In this document: one piece after another, positions 24,893-32,279 of the stretch
Numbering within the stretch: the stretch's first letter is position 1
Layout of the letters: each line of letters starts with the position of its first letter
DNA from: Winogradskyella_A sp963966315
GTDB taxonomy: Bacteria; Bacteroidota; Bacteroidia; Flavobacteriales; Flavobacteriaceae
Direction: 5' to 3'
Assembly (NCBI GenBank): GCA_963966315.1
Contig: CAWZYX010000009.1
Span: forward strand, 1-45,562
Length of the DNA: 45,562 nt
Notes under the pieces: model-generated
The model's input: the letters and a program-made list of their open reading frames with translations, nothing else
What the model was told of the DNA's origin: nothing
Database searches by the model: none
Position numbers and translations under genes: made by a program

Positions 24893-26136
24893 TTTGCTTT
24901 ACTTTGTTTTCTTTGCTCAAAGGCAATACCCGCCAACTTGAAATCTAAGGCTCGTTTGGAGATCCTTGCATTGTCTAAATAGTTGATATAGACCGATCCC
25001 GATCTGTTTAAAACAAACTGCTTTGTGTATACAGCTCCATGAACTACCCCCCCCAGCTCGGTGTTTTGGTTACAAAAAAGCTCTCCTCTGATGAGACTGC
25101 TTTCATCAATACGAACCTGAGCTAAGTGATTAAAAAAATCTCTTGGATTATAATACACCAGCATGCCATTCAGGCTTGTGTTTAAACCCATACTAATAAA
25201 GGAATCCTCATCTGATTCTGTAGGTAGAGGCGAATTTACAATAAGACTGGAAGGGTAATTTAAACTTGTATGGTCGTCAATTAGAATAGATTTACTAGCA
25301 ATAGCCTGAAGCGTGCCTTTAAAGTATGATTTAATGTGAATTCTAGGCGCTACTAGTATAATATCTTCCAGTATACAGCTAGCATCCACGCTGATACTTT
25401 CTTTAGAATAGATGATGAGATTACCCTTCAAGGTTTCGTTGCGAAGATAGATGGCCTTATAGCTCATAAAGACCAGAGGTGAGCTATTAAAGGAGTTGAT
25501 TGTCTCTTGTTGAGGGACCCAGCTAAGCGCCTTTTCAAAAGGAGGCAAACTCATGGTTTGAAGCTTTTGAATATAGGATAGCCAGCTGGCTTCCAGCTCT
25601 GGAAAGCCACCCATGGTATTTACAGTTCCCGAAAGGAGTTCTTTTCCTGTAAAATGATAGCCTGCAATTATACCCGGTCTTACTCCTGCCTCAGAGGTAT
25701 TAACATCCCCATCGATAAAAGAATCACCTAGTAAATGAAGAACGGCAGAATTTTCATCTAGAGACAATGCCGTACTGTTATTGTCTGAGAGTTCTCCACC
25801 GAGCAAAGCAGCCTTTTTTAGTTTTTTCCCTTCACGGGTAACACTAACCTTTCTGAGACCATAGCCACCCCAGTAAGCATCCTCAATAGATCTTTCTGCA
25901 CGTATACTAGAATCATCCAATCGATGCTCTGTTGGGTCATTAAGAATTCCTGAAGAAAGTTGGGGAATAGAAAAGGCGCTATCTAACAGATTAATTTGCG
26001 CATATAACAAATCGGTCTTATTCGCCAGTTCAGCCTGAAGTTTAACAAGTAAAAACAGGCACCAGATAATGATAAATATTACGGTAGCAATAAATGTTGT
26101 GAGCTGCAATGCCCCTGCTTTGACTCTGTGATGCAT
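24880..26136 (-). CDS. GspK-like large pseudopilin-type protein
   Basis: A 418 aa protein with an N-terminal membrane helix (about 12-35) after the basic MHHRVKAGALQL. It lacks Glu at position 5 after Gly, as is normal for GspK. The large ectodomain contains a repetitive, polymer-forming-like stretch (about 225-375: SISVDASCILEDIILVAPRIHI..., LRNETLKGNLIIYSK) that could be a beta solenoid, which is not typical of GspK. Position in the operon between the GspC-like and the two pseudopilin genes supports a role in pseudopilus assembly; the identification is by position and N-terminus only. Confidence 0.55.
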   Translation of the reverse strand: MHHRVKAGALQLTTFIATVIFIIIWCLFLLVKLQAELANKTDLLYAQINLLDSAFSIPQLSSGILNDPTEHRLDDSSIRAERSIEDAYWGGYGLRKVSVTREGKKLKKAALLGGELSDNNSTALSLDENSAVLHLLGDSFIDGDVNTSEAGVRPGIIAGYHFTGKELLSGTVNTMGGFPELEASWLSYIQKLQTMSLPPFEKALSWVPQQETINSFNSSPLVFMSYKAIYLRNETLKGNLIIYSKESISVDASCILEDIILVAPRIHIKSYFKGTLQAIASKSILIDDHTSLNYPSSLIVNSPLPTESDEDSFISMGLNTSLNGMLVYYNPRDFFNHLAQVRIDESSLIRGELFCNQNTELGGVVHGAVYTKQFVLNRSGSVYINYLDNARISKRALDFKLAGIAFEQRKQSKAKWLY

Positions 26137-26145
26137 ACTTTATGA

Positions 26146-26637
26146 TTATTTTATCACTTTAAAACTTGTCCCTTTGTAGTTAAGAATAACATGCTCGGCA
26201 GTTCCAGACTTAAGCGTAATCCCATCAATTTCTTCTCCCACATCGAATAAAAATTGCTGCCCTTCCACCTGAATTAAATAAATACCAGTTGAGGAGTCTT
26301 TTCGTATAATGAGCCCCTTATAAATAATATTAGGAAGTACTAATTCTTGCTTTGTTTTAGTTTTTGGTGACTTAACTGCAGGCGTTGATAGCAAAGGTTT
26401 GTCCAAAAAGGGATCTCGCTCCTGCAGCTGCATGCTATACTTCGGTTGCTCTTTGGGCGTATGTCTTAGCTCGGGGGTTGGTGGTGTTTCAATAAGATCG
26501 ATCTCCTGGTCTGCTGTAACCCCATTGACCACTTTATAGATGATGGTGCCCCAAATGGCGATAACGATTACCAAAAGTATGTAGGTTTTAATCTTGGACA
26601 TCAATACTAAAAGAATTTGTTGAAAACGCGGTCTCAT
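26146..26637 (-). CDS. GspC/PilP-like inner-membrane protein
   Basis: A protein of 151-163 aa with one membrane helix (about 18-36), a proline-rich linker (TPPTPELRHTPKEQPK) and a C-terminal domain VLPNIIYKGLIIRKDSSTGIYLIQVEGQQFLFDVGEEIDGITL... with the sequence look of the GspC homology-region / PilP fold (small beta barrel that contacts the secretin). The internal ATG 12 codons downstream (MSKIKTYILL) is the likelier start because it reduces the overlap with the upstream gene to 14 bases. Assigned from topology and context. Confidence 0.6.
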   Translation of the reverse strand: MRPRFQQILLVLMSKIKTYILLVIVIAIWGTIIYKVVNGVTADQEIDLIETPPTPELRHTPKEQPKYSMQLQERDPFLDKPLLSTPAVKSPKTKTKQELVLPNIIYKGLIIRKDSSTGIYLIQVEGQQFLFDVGEEIDGITLKSGTAEHVILNYKGTSFKVIK

Positions 26638-26962
26638 AAGCTGAATTAATAGCCTTTACTCGCCATTGATAGGAACCATTGTCCAAAGACCAAATAAAAT
26701 TAGTTGAGCTTAATGTAGAATCGGCAAAAATCTGCTGGGCGTTTTCAAAGTTAGGCTGGGCGATTTGAATTTTATATGTCTCGGCTTCTGGTACCGGATC
26801 CCATACAAAGGATAAAGGGCTATTTTCTACCACCGTATTGTTTGATGGCGCCAGCAAGTTTACGGAGGCCTCTGTAATATCCGGTACGGTTATAATCTCT
26901 TCACAAGACACATAAGTGAAAGCACAGATTTGAAGGCTTAAAAAAAGCAGTTGTTTCTTCAT
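26588..26962 (-). CDS. Lipoprotein with fibronectin III-like domain
   Basis: A 124 aa protein with a signal peptide ending in a lipobox-like YVSC (Cys 20), followed by one beta-sandwich domain: VNLLAPSNNTVVENSPLSFVWDPVPEAETYKIQIA ... GSYQWRVKAIN. That pattern (W-pro, Y.(I/V)Q, W(R/K)V) is common in fibronectin-III-like carbohydrate- or protein-contacting modules of Bacteroidota. It starts at the base where the 253 aa gene ends and overlaps the GspC-like gene. Probably a surface or outer-membrane component of the pseudopilus system; function unknown. Confidence 0.65.
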   Translation of the reverse strand: MKKQLLFLSLQICAFTYVSCEEIITVPDITEASVNLLAPSNNTVVENSPLSFVWDPVPEAETYKIQIAQPNFENAQQIFADSTLSSTNFIWSLDNGSYQWRVKAINSAYETAFSTNSFSIDVQD

Positions 26963-27723
26963 TAGAACTTAAAATAATCGACTTTGGTTTTTACCTTATT
27001 AGGATTTCTGTGGGTAGATTTAGGACATTTTTTTTGCCCGTATTCCAGCGCCACTATGGCCAACTGGTGCCTATCGTCCTCACTCCAGCAAAACCCAGCG
27101 GTTTGGTAGGCAAATTTTACGGCGTCGGAAAGCTTTAGCTCTATATGTATCTCACTATCCTTATAGCCTTTTAAGACCATGGCGTTCTTTCCATACGATT
27201 CAATAAAAACTTCGTCTGAAGAGGCCAACTCCGATAGCTTATCCAAAGGAACGGCCATGGACATTTCCACAACGACTTCGGTGTTGTGGTTAGTTAACAA
27301 ATACTGGTATAAACCGTTATTTTCTGCCTTACTGAGATTTTGGATCACACCAATTTGGTCTATAAGCTTCACATTTATGAATCTGGGCTCTGGATTTAAG
27401 CTGTCGGTTTCTGTCTCGTAGACCTCTAGATTCTGAGCATCAGAAGCGGCCTTATAAGCCTTAAAAGTATTGGCATTGAAACGGACATAACTAATGTTCA
27501 CTTTAATTGGCGAATCGTAATTTGGTATCCCTATCATGCGATGAGACGTGGAAAAACTTCCCGAGGACTCTTCAACTAGACCGGCCAGTACCACGTTCTC
27601 TACATTAGGAAACTGGTCATCTTCCTGAATTTTTAAGCCGCTACACCCCATAAACAAAGTCAGACTTATTAAAACTATAAGCCTCTGGCCCTGTAATGCT
27701 ATTGATCTCCCCAATAATTCCAT
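26962..27723 (-). CDS. Putative lipoprotein, first gene of the pseudopilin operon
   Basis: A 253 aa protein with an N-terminal hydrophobic segment RLIVLISLTLFMGC whose Cys 27 may be lipidated. The ectodomain has no motif I recognise; two Cys (FCWSEDD and KKCPKS) are near the C-terminus. A shorter start would improve the signal peptide, as the first 13 residues are unusually long. It is the first gene of the seven-gene overlapping operon, so it may be a specific outer-membrane component or the substrate. Confidence 0.6.
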   Translation of the reverse strand: MELLGRSIALQGQRLIVLISLTLFMGCSGLKIQEDDQFPNVENVVLAGLVEESSGSFSTSHRMIGIPNYDSPIKVNISYVRFNANTFKAYKAASDAQNLEVYETETDSLNPEPRFINVKLIDQIGVIQNLSKAENNGLYQYLLTNHNTEVVVEMSMAVPLDKLSELASSDEVFIESYGKNAMVLKGYKDSEIHIELKLSDAVKFAYQTAGFCWSEDDRHQLAIVALEYGQKKCPKSTHRNPNKVKTKVDYFKF

Positions 27724-28217
27724 AAAAATTTCATTTCACCAAATGGCGTAGAATTTAAACTCAAATAAATTACTTCTTAAAAATATCTATTGTATGTAAG
27801 TCATAGAAAGGAGTTGCCTTATGCCTAGAAATGGTGAGCCGCCATATTAGTAAGGTTAAAAAAAGGCCGCATAAAGCGGCCTTTTATAGCTAACTGCACA
27901 ATGGCATCCAAAGATATGCGGTTTAAGAAAATTGCATTATCCAAGACCGTTTATCGGTAGTAATAACCAACTCATAAGAAGAATTTATGCGTACCACATA
28001 CACTAGGCAATATAGAATTTCTTCTATTAACCTGCAATCTTATTTACTTATGTCTGTCTAAAATGAAGCCTTAAGGTTCACACTACAAATCGTTTCTAAT
28101 ACTCATTTTCAGTAGAAAGCGGATAAAAAATGAGGTACACCTCAACACACAGCAAGGTATGGTAAAAAAATTTACTATGAGTTTTAATTAAACAAACTAG
28201 CGCTACTCATCGGAATT
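27724..28217. other. Intergenic region, no gene supported
   Basis: About 490 bases separate the pseudopilin operon from the lipoprotein pseudogene. It holds the strong hairpin at 27861-27885 and AT-rich DNA. I see no frame longer than about 20 codons with a credible start and no RNA gene. It must contain the promoter of the operon to the left, but no clear TTTG / TAnnTTTG pair could be supported. Confidence 0.5.
27861..27885 (-). terminator. Strong bidirectional hairpin, better on minus strand
   Basis: AAAAGGCCGC and GCGGCCTTTT pair perfectly around ATAAA. Minus-strand reading gives GCGGCC followed by seven T, a typical intrinsic terminator for transcripts coming from the right (the degraded lipoprotein locus). 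On the plus strand the T-run is four bases. Confidence 0.75.
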
Positions 28218-28733
28218 TCAAGTAAAAATATGATAATAGCGTATGAACAAGACGGATTCTGCATCCCAATCTTCAAGGGGCCGAATAAAGATTAATCCAA
28301 AATCCTCAAACTGCCATCTATAGTGGGCATACATCTTATTGGCCAGTCCCAGTTCTTCCCAATAATCATAATCTTCACCATATTTGTTCGTAAGGAAATC
28401 CAATACAAACTCATAATTGTGGCGGTTGGTATAAAATATAGCGTCTACGGAAAGAAAACCATGACCATCGTAGTCTAGTACATCCTGAAATTAATAATAG
28501 ACAGACTCAAGGCCATCTTGGGGTTCAAAATAAGCTATATCAAAAGCCCTATCAGTTTCGTCTCCGAACCATTTGTCGGGCGGCCCTATCTCTTCAATGA
28601 TTTCTTCACTGGAGGCTCCAAAATTAAGACTAGGCTCGGTATAGCTTTTAAGCAGCTGTTCGCTGGGGATGTCATCGTTACTGCAGGTCAGAACACTTAG
28701 ACCTAAAATCAACAGATATACTACGCGCTTCAT
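28218..28733 (-). pseudogene. Duplicated lipoprotein, interrupted by one in-frame stop
   Basis: Full-length homologue of the lipoprotein at 28900-29415 (same signal peptide MKRVVYLLxLGLSVxTCS, same C-terminal LGLANKMY and FGLxFxRPLEDWDxES). The frame is open over the whole length except for TAA at 28491-28493, which stands where the intact copy has a TCA Ser codon (VYS-FQD). Downstream of the stop the same frame continues FQDVLDYDGHGF without a gap to the end. A single base change therefore explains the break. The rest of the coding region is not degraded, so inactivation looks recent, or the site is a sequencing error or suppressed stop. Confidence 0.8.
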
Positions 28734-28899
28734 AAGTAGGATTTTTAATTGTGATAATATAAACATACGAAAAAATAATAGAAAATGGTCTATAGTAACC
28801 ATGCTTAAGAACAGGTTATTATCAATGGACTCATTAGTACACGGTAGAAATCTCTGCTGCTAAGAACAATAAAATATCCAATTAAGGTCTTCTGGATCA

Positions 28900-29415
28900 T
28901 CAGCTAAAAATATCATAATATACAAGTAATAGATTAGACTCCTCATCCCAGTCTTCGAGAGGCCGATAAAAGGTTAATCCAAAATCTTCAAATTCCCATT
29001 TATACCAGCCATACATCTTATTGGCCAGGCCCAATCCTTCATGGTACTCGTGGGCTTCACCGTATTTGTTAGTAAGAAAGTCAAATATAAACTCAAAGTT
29101 ATGGCGGTTGGTATAAAATGAAGCCTCTGAAACAGTATACCCATGACCATCATAAACGATATAATCTTGAAATGAATAAACGATGCTCGTAAGGCCATCC
29201 TGGGGTTCAAAATAAAACAATTGAATTGACCTACTATTCTCATCACCCCAAATATGATCGGGCTCTCCAACAGCCTCAATGATTTCTTCTTTGAAGGCTC
29301 CAAAATTTAGGAGGGGTTCTGTAAAGCTCTTTACCAGCTGATCGCCAGGAATCTCATCTTTACTGCAGGTCATAACACTTAGACCTAAAAACAACAGATA
29401 TACTACGCGTTTCAT
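28900..29415 (-). CDS. Lipoprotein of unknown function (intact copy of tandem pair)
   Basis: Start taken at ATG 29413-29415, which gives MKRVVYLLFLGLSVMTCSKDE: a lipoprotein signal with Cys 17. The mature part is about 155 residues, acidic and rich in aromatic residues, with no motif I know (IEAVGEPDHIWGDE, YEFxFDFLTNKYGE, EDFGLTFYRPLEDWD). An upstream in-frame ATG at 29505 would add 30 residues but spoil the signal. The same 5' flank (a TAnn-like AT-rich stretch ending AGAAAATGGTCTATA) precedes both copies, so a segment of about 690 bp was duplicated. Such proteins near RHS tips are often immunity factors; that is inference. Confidence 0.7.
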   Translation of the reverse strand: MKRVVYLLFLGLSVMTCSKDEIPGDQLVKSFTEPLLNFGAFKEEIIEAVGEPDHIWGDENSRSIQLFYFEPQDGLTSIVYSFQDYIVYDGHGYTVSEASFYTNRHNFEFIFDFLTNKYGEAHEYHEGLGLANKMYGWYKWEFEDFGLTFYRPLEDWDEESNLLLVYYDIFS

Positions 29416-29588
29416 AAGTAGGGTTTTTATTTGTGATGATATAAACATACGAAAAAATAATAGAAAATGGTCTATATCAGCCTGACTTTTTGTAAGGCCA
29501 AGCAATTGAGACCCTCACATATTGGAGCGCTAGTAGAGTGCCATCAGACGACCCATAAATATGACCGTAAGGCAAAAAAGTGGCTCGT

Positions 29589-29615
29589 CGCTTGCGCTCG
29601 TCTTTGACAAGTGCC
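29589..29615 (+). repeat. REP-like hairpin, copy A
   Basis: Starts CGCTTGCG and continues with a hairpin whose stem is CTCGTC / GACAAG, ending in AGTGCC. It lies 44 bases beyond the 3' end of the RAYT gene. Same family as copies at 30278, 30436, 30527 and 32111. Confidence 0.65.
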
Positions 29616-29658
29616 AAAATCATCCTATTTCAGATGCACTGAATTTTATAAGCTCGAT

Positions 29659-30216
29659 TCATGCCATAAACCCAACACTATCAATTTCTAATATTGTGCC
29701 ATCTTCTTGAAAATTTCTAGCGCTTGAATACTTCCAATCTTCTGGACTTATTACAAAACCGCTTTCTACTGGATTATTATGGATGTAGTTTATCTTTTGT
29801 TTGATAACCTTTTCACTCCATAACTCAATTGGCTTATTATGGTGCTGCCAAAATTGATAAGTATTAATATTTCCCTTTTTCTTGCCTGCTCTTTTAAACA
29901 TCCACAGTAACCATTCTTTACGGCTTTCTTGAGGATTTCTTTCTATGGATTCAATTACTTCTTTAGCTGTATGCTTTTTAAAGTCTCTAATCAGTTCCAT
30001 TGGTTTTTCTTTAGTAGACCGAAATATAAAATGTACGTGGCTTGGCATAAAACAGTAACAATATAGTTCCATACCTTTATTAGCTCTGCAATAATCCACA
30101 CTTTCTGCTAATACCTTAAAATAGGATTCCCTGGTAAAGACATCAATCCAATATACTGTGGCAAAGCTTACAAAATATAGACCGTTTTTATTATGGAATT
30201 TGTACTTCCTGCTCAT
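29659..30216 (-). mobile_element. rayT: REP-associated tyrosine transposase (RAYT)
   Basis: A 185 aa Y1 transposase of the IS200/IS605-like superfamily. The HUH motif is H60-V-H62 in FMPSHVHFIF, and the catalytic Tyr is Y144 in QKINYIHNNPVESGFV; the motif WKYSSARNF closes the domain. Domesticated RAYT proteins process REP hairpins and are single-copy in their host. Hairpins of one family lie on both sides of this gene (29589 and 30278) and further away in inverted orientation, which supports the RAYT call. Complete length, no disruption. Confidence 0.88.
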
Positions 30217-30277
30217 AACTTCTAAAATACGAAAAAGCCATAGAATTTTGTTTTGTAGCGACCTTGTAGTTTTGTGA

Positions 30278-30304
30278 CGCTGGCGCTCGTCTTTGATGAG
30301 TGTC
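30278..30304 (+). repeat. REP-like hairpin, copy B
   Basis: Starts CGCTGGCG and has the stem CTCGTC / GATGAG around TTT, ending in AGTGTC. It is in the same orientation as copy A and on the other side of the RAYT gene, 62 bases from its start. Confidence 0.65.
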
Positions 30305-30373
30305 TAAATCACTCTTTATTTTATACACACAACAACACCAAATCAAAAACTATACAATTAATAAAAAAACAAA

Positions 30374-30398
30374 AGAGCTGCCTTATAGCACAGCTCTT
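30374..30398 (+). terminator. Terminator-like hairpin (first of two tandem copies)
   Basis: AGAGCTG and CAGCTCT pair around CCTTATAGCA, followed by TTAATTATTT. It precedes REP copy C. No gene ends just upstream on the plus strand, so this seems to be a relic of a lost gene's 3' end. The same hairpin recurs 90 bases further. Confidence 0.5.
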
Positions 30399-30435
30399 TA
30401 ATTATTTGCAGTAACTACAGTTTCTTGTTGTGTTA

Positions 30436-30461
30436 GCACCCGACACAGTCGAGCGCTAGCG
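30436..30461 (-). repeat. REP-like hairpin, copy C (inverted)
   Basis: On the minus strand it reads CGCTAGCGCTCGACTGTGTC and ends GGGTGC, with the stem CTCGAC / GTCGGG. Compared with copy B the stem bases changed on both sides, keeping the pairing. Confidence 0.6.
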
Positions 30462-30465
30462 GGGG

Positions 30466-30489
30466 AGCTGCCTTATAGCACAGCTCTTT
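30466..30489 (+). terminator. Terminator-like hairpin (second tandem copy)
   Basis: The second copy of the AGCTG / CAGCT hairpin, followed by CTTTAATTATTT. Part of the tandem unit; precedes REP copy D. Confidence 0.45.
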
Positions 30490-30526
30490 AATTATTTAAA
30501 AGCAACTAGAATTACTTGTTGTCTAA

Positions 30527-30552
30527 GCACCCGACACAGTCGAGCGCTAGCG
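30527..30552 (-). repeat. REP-like hairpin, copy D (inverted)
   Basis: Identical in its core to copy C, 91 bases away, as part of the tandem duplication. Confidence 0.6.
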
Positions 30553-30556
30553 GGGG

Positions 30557-30928
30557 TAGATAAGTTATTATTTTATCTTTTTTTTGCTATTGATTCAACA
30601 GGTTGAATTGAATGAAAAGAAATGGGGCATGCGTTGTGGCTGCCCCACTTTTAATAAGTTGCCGTCAAACCAAGCAAAAAGAAAGCATTCCAGAACACCA
30701 TTTAAGGACAGCATTGAGACTATAGGGCTGCTTTTATCGCTCATCTATTGTTTGCTGTGGCTAGTAGCCGTTGTTTGTAAGCGGTGCTATGGGGTGCTTT
30801 CTAAATGAGTTTTGTAGAGTTGAATGTATTGATGTATTAACTAAACAAGCCCCAAAAAAGGAGCTTGTTTTTATCATTAGTTTCAACACTAACCTTAAAT
30901 GAGAAGAGCTATTCACGACTTCACAGCG
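30557..30928. other. Non-coding gap between REP units and RHS remnants
   Basis: About 370 bases with no gene I can support. A plus-strand frame with a TTG start exists at 30584-30808 but lacks a ribosome site and any recognisable feature. A terminator hairpin lies at 30843-30872. Another lost gene is the simplest explanation. Confidence 0.4.
30843..30872 (+). terminator. Terminator-like hairpin, plus strand
   Basis: AAACAAGC (30843-30850) pairs with GCTTGTTT (30863-30870), loop CCCAAAAAAGGA, followed by TT ATC. It could end a plus-strand transcript from the gap upstream. Confidence 0.55.
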
Positions 30929-31102
30929 TCATAAATAAAGAATTGCCAAGACAATTATTCCAATCACTACAAAGCTCAGAATTACATTATATGCACTTTT
31001 ATCTGTTAATAATTCACTAAACTTTCTTTTGCCTCTGAACCATAGCCACCGAATACTTGCCCCAGGGACTTCTATTAATATTTCTCTAATTAATTGTTCC
31101 AT
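30929..31102 (-). CDS. Small membrane protein next to RHS tip 2 (57 aa)
   Basis: ATG at 31100-31102, TGA at 30929-30931, 57 codons. It starts MEQLIREILIEVPGASIRWL, continues with a basic stretch (FRGKRKFSELL) and ends in one membrane helix NVILSFVVIGIIVLAILYL. The gene starts 3 bases after the RHS-tip frames on the same strand and is therefore well placed to be their immunity or accessory protein. The family is not named in my knowledge. Its intact state contrasts with the broken tip. Confidence 0.6.
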   Translation of the reverse strand: MEQLIREILIEVPGASIRWLWFRGKRKFSELLTDKSAYNVILSFVVIGIIVLAILYL

Positions 31103-31105
31103 AAT

Positions 31106-31744
31106 TTAATCATGTACGGCTTTAAGTACTTTCTTAGTTCCATCTTTTACAACTGTATTAGTAACCCAATCAATTGCTTTTTCTTGTAATTTGTTTTTAC
31201 CAAGTCCTGTTGAAATTCCCCCAGGGGTGACACTTATGGCATCAGTCATTGTCTCTAAATCATCAGACTTCGTTAATGGAATATCTCTCAAATTTCAATT
31301 ATCATCTAATTCTTGATAAAAATTCCATCCTTTATATGATTCATAACTGTATGCTCTGCCAGGGTGAACACCCTCTTCTATAATTACGTTTAATTGACGA
31401 GTAATAATGGTATTTACCTTGGTATAGGTCCGCACATAAGGGTTTATAACATCTCTTGTGAAATCACCAGCTTTTTCACCAAAGCTACGAATATCTACAT
31501 TCATTACAATCTCGTCCAATTTAATCATTCTATCCCCTGAAAAACTAAAATCACCTACAGGCTTCGATGAATCAGAAGCGTTAAAATAGCCACTAAAAGA
31601 AGTTGAGCTACCATCAGCAGAATAAGCATAATGTTCATATTTACCTTTTGCTGCATTCCAAAAATATTCACCAGTGTCATCAGCAAACCAATCAATTCCA
31701 TCAACTGGAGGCTCTTCTGTTGCACCACCATCAGGGGAACGCAT
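31106..31744 (-). pseudogene. Displaced RHS tip 2, interrupted by a stop and cut at its 5' end
   Basis: A frame of 149 residues (31295-31744) is followed after a TGA (31295-31297) by a further 61 residues in the same frame (31106-31291, ending VLKAVHD). The first residues MRSPDGGATEEPP resemble the DPDG end of an RHS core, and the rest (DWFADDTGEYFWNAAKGKYEH...) looks like the variable tip. No catalytic motif was recognised. The 5' end abuts an HTH gene on the other strand. The part after the TGA could be read from TTG 31291 as a separate product, but continuity of frame favours one interrupted gene. Confidence 0.6.
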
Positions 31745-32060
31745 AAAACAACTTCGTAAGGAAGCAGAACTAACCCAACAGCAATTGGTTGATAAAGTTG
31801 GTATAACTTATATACAGATTGGTAGATATGAAACTGGTAAGTCCAATGCTTCTGCCGATGCACTCCAAAAGATTGCAGAAGCTCTTGGTACAACTACAGA
31901 TTTTTTAATGAGTGGTGGTAATGCGCAACAACTTTCTGATAAGGAACTCTTACAGCAATTTAAGGAAGTAGAACTTTTGCCAAGTGAAGACAAGCACCTT
32001 ATTAAAACTTTTATTGATGCGTTCCTTACCAAACGTAAGGTGCAAAAACTCGCGCAATAA
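31674..32060 (+). CDS. Xre-type HTH regulator with a displaced 5' end
   Basis: The open frame starts at GTG 31674 and encodes 128 residues. Residues from about 22 on are a normal Cro/C1-type HTH: GERIKQLRKEAELTQQQLVDKVGITYIQIGRYETGKSNASADALQKIAEALG, then TTTDFLMSGG. Residues 1-21 are the antisense reading of RHS tip 2 and look artificial. The original start codon was probably lost when the tip was joined at about 31735. The C-terminal part (LSDKELLQQFKEVELLPSEDKHLIKTFIDAFL) is a helical dimerisation tail. Function as a DNA-binding regulator is likely, but the intact 5' end is missing, so it may be inactive. Confidence 0.65.
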   Translation: MSSANQSIPSTGGSSVAPPSGERIKQLRKEAELTQQQLVDKVGITYIQIGRYETGKSNASADALQKIAEALGTTTDFLMSGGNAQQLSDKELLQQFKEVELLPSEDKHLIKTFIDAFLTKRKVQKLAQ

Positions 32061-32061
32061 A

Positions 32062-32092
32062 AAAGCTACCTGTTGCAGCAGCTCTTAATATT
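32062..32092 (+). terminator. Terminator-like hairpin after the HTH gene
   Basis: AAAAGCT and AGCTCTT pair imperfectly around the CCTGTTGC region directly after the HTH stop. It is the diverged third copy of the hairpin at 30374 and 30466. Confidence 0.4.
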
Positions 32093-32110
32093 ACTTTACC
32101 AAGCTGTGAC

Positions 32111-32137
32111 GGCACTAGTTGCAAACTAGCGCCAGCG
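32111..32137 (-). repeat. REP-like hairpin, copy E (inverted)
   Basis: On the minus strand it starts CGCTGGCG and has stem CTAGT / ACTAG around TTGCA, ending GTGCC. Only the head CGCTGGCGCT and the tail AGTGYC are shared with other copies; the stem sequence is different but still paired. Confidence 0.55.
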
Positions 32138-32142
32138 GGGGT

Positions 32143-32276
32143 GTGCTTTATCTACTTACGATAAAGAGGTATTAAAACGTATTAACGATATTGAGGATTT
32201 ACCAAACGAGGACAAACAACATATCTTTTACCTTATTGACAACCTTGTTAAAGCTGCTAAATTAAAGGCTATTTAA
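32143..32276 (+). pseudogene. C-terminal remnant of a second HTH regulator
   Basis: An open stretch ending TAA at 32274-32276 encodes DKEVLKRINDIEDLPNEDKQ... and ends LVKAAKLKAI. It parallels the C-terminal tail of the intact HTH gene just upstream (DKELLQQFKEVELLPSEDKH). The HTH part is missing, replaced by REP copy E and the terminator. It has no start codon of its own. Confidence 0.6.
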
Positions 32277-32279
32277 ACT

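Larger units (their letters stand above)
30376..30556. repeat. Tandem duplication of a ~90 bp terminator-plus-REP unit
   Basis: The stretch beginning AGCTGCCTTATAGCACAGCT (30376) recurs at 30466, and the REP core following it (GCACCCGACACAGTCGAGCG at 30436) recurs at 30527. The unit is about 90 bp, with the sequence between the two parts diverged. A third, diverged version of the same arrangement follows the HTH gene at 32062-32137. Confidence 0.7.

Noticed and set aside
27901..27960. 19-codon plus-strand frame behind the hairpin (MASKDMRFKKIALSKTVYR)
   Set aside because: Too short, no ribosome site and no context; chance frame.
29416..29505. N-terminal extension of the lipoprotein from the upstream ATG
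   Set aside because: It would bury the lipobox signal 30 residues inside; the same flank precedes the other copy as non-coding DNA.
30376..30556. Possible CRISPR-like array
   Set aside because: Only two units of ~90 bp with a terminator-type hairpin and REP, no short regular spacers and no cas genes.
30584..30808. Plus-strand frame of 74 residues with TTG start and a hydrophobic end
   Set aside because: No ribosome site, atypical Cys/Arg-rich composition for this genome and no recognisable domain; only the hairpin at 30843 speaks for a transcript.
31674..31735. First 21 residues of the HTH frame as a genuine N-terminus
   Set aside because: They are the reverse reading of RHS tip 2; low-complexity Ser/Pro/Gly and no ribosome site before the GTG.
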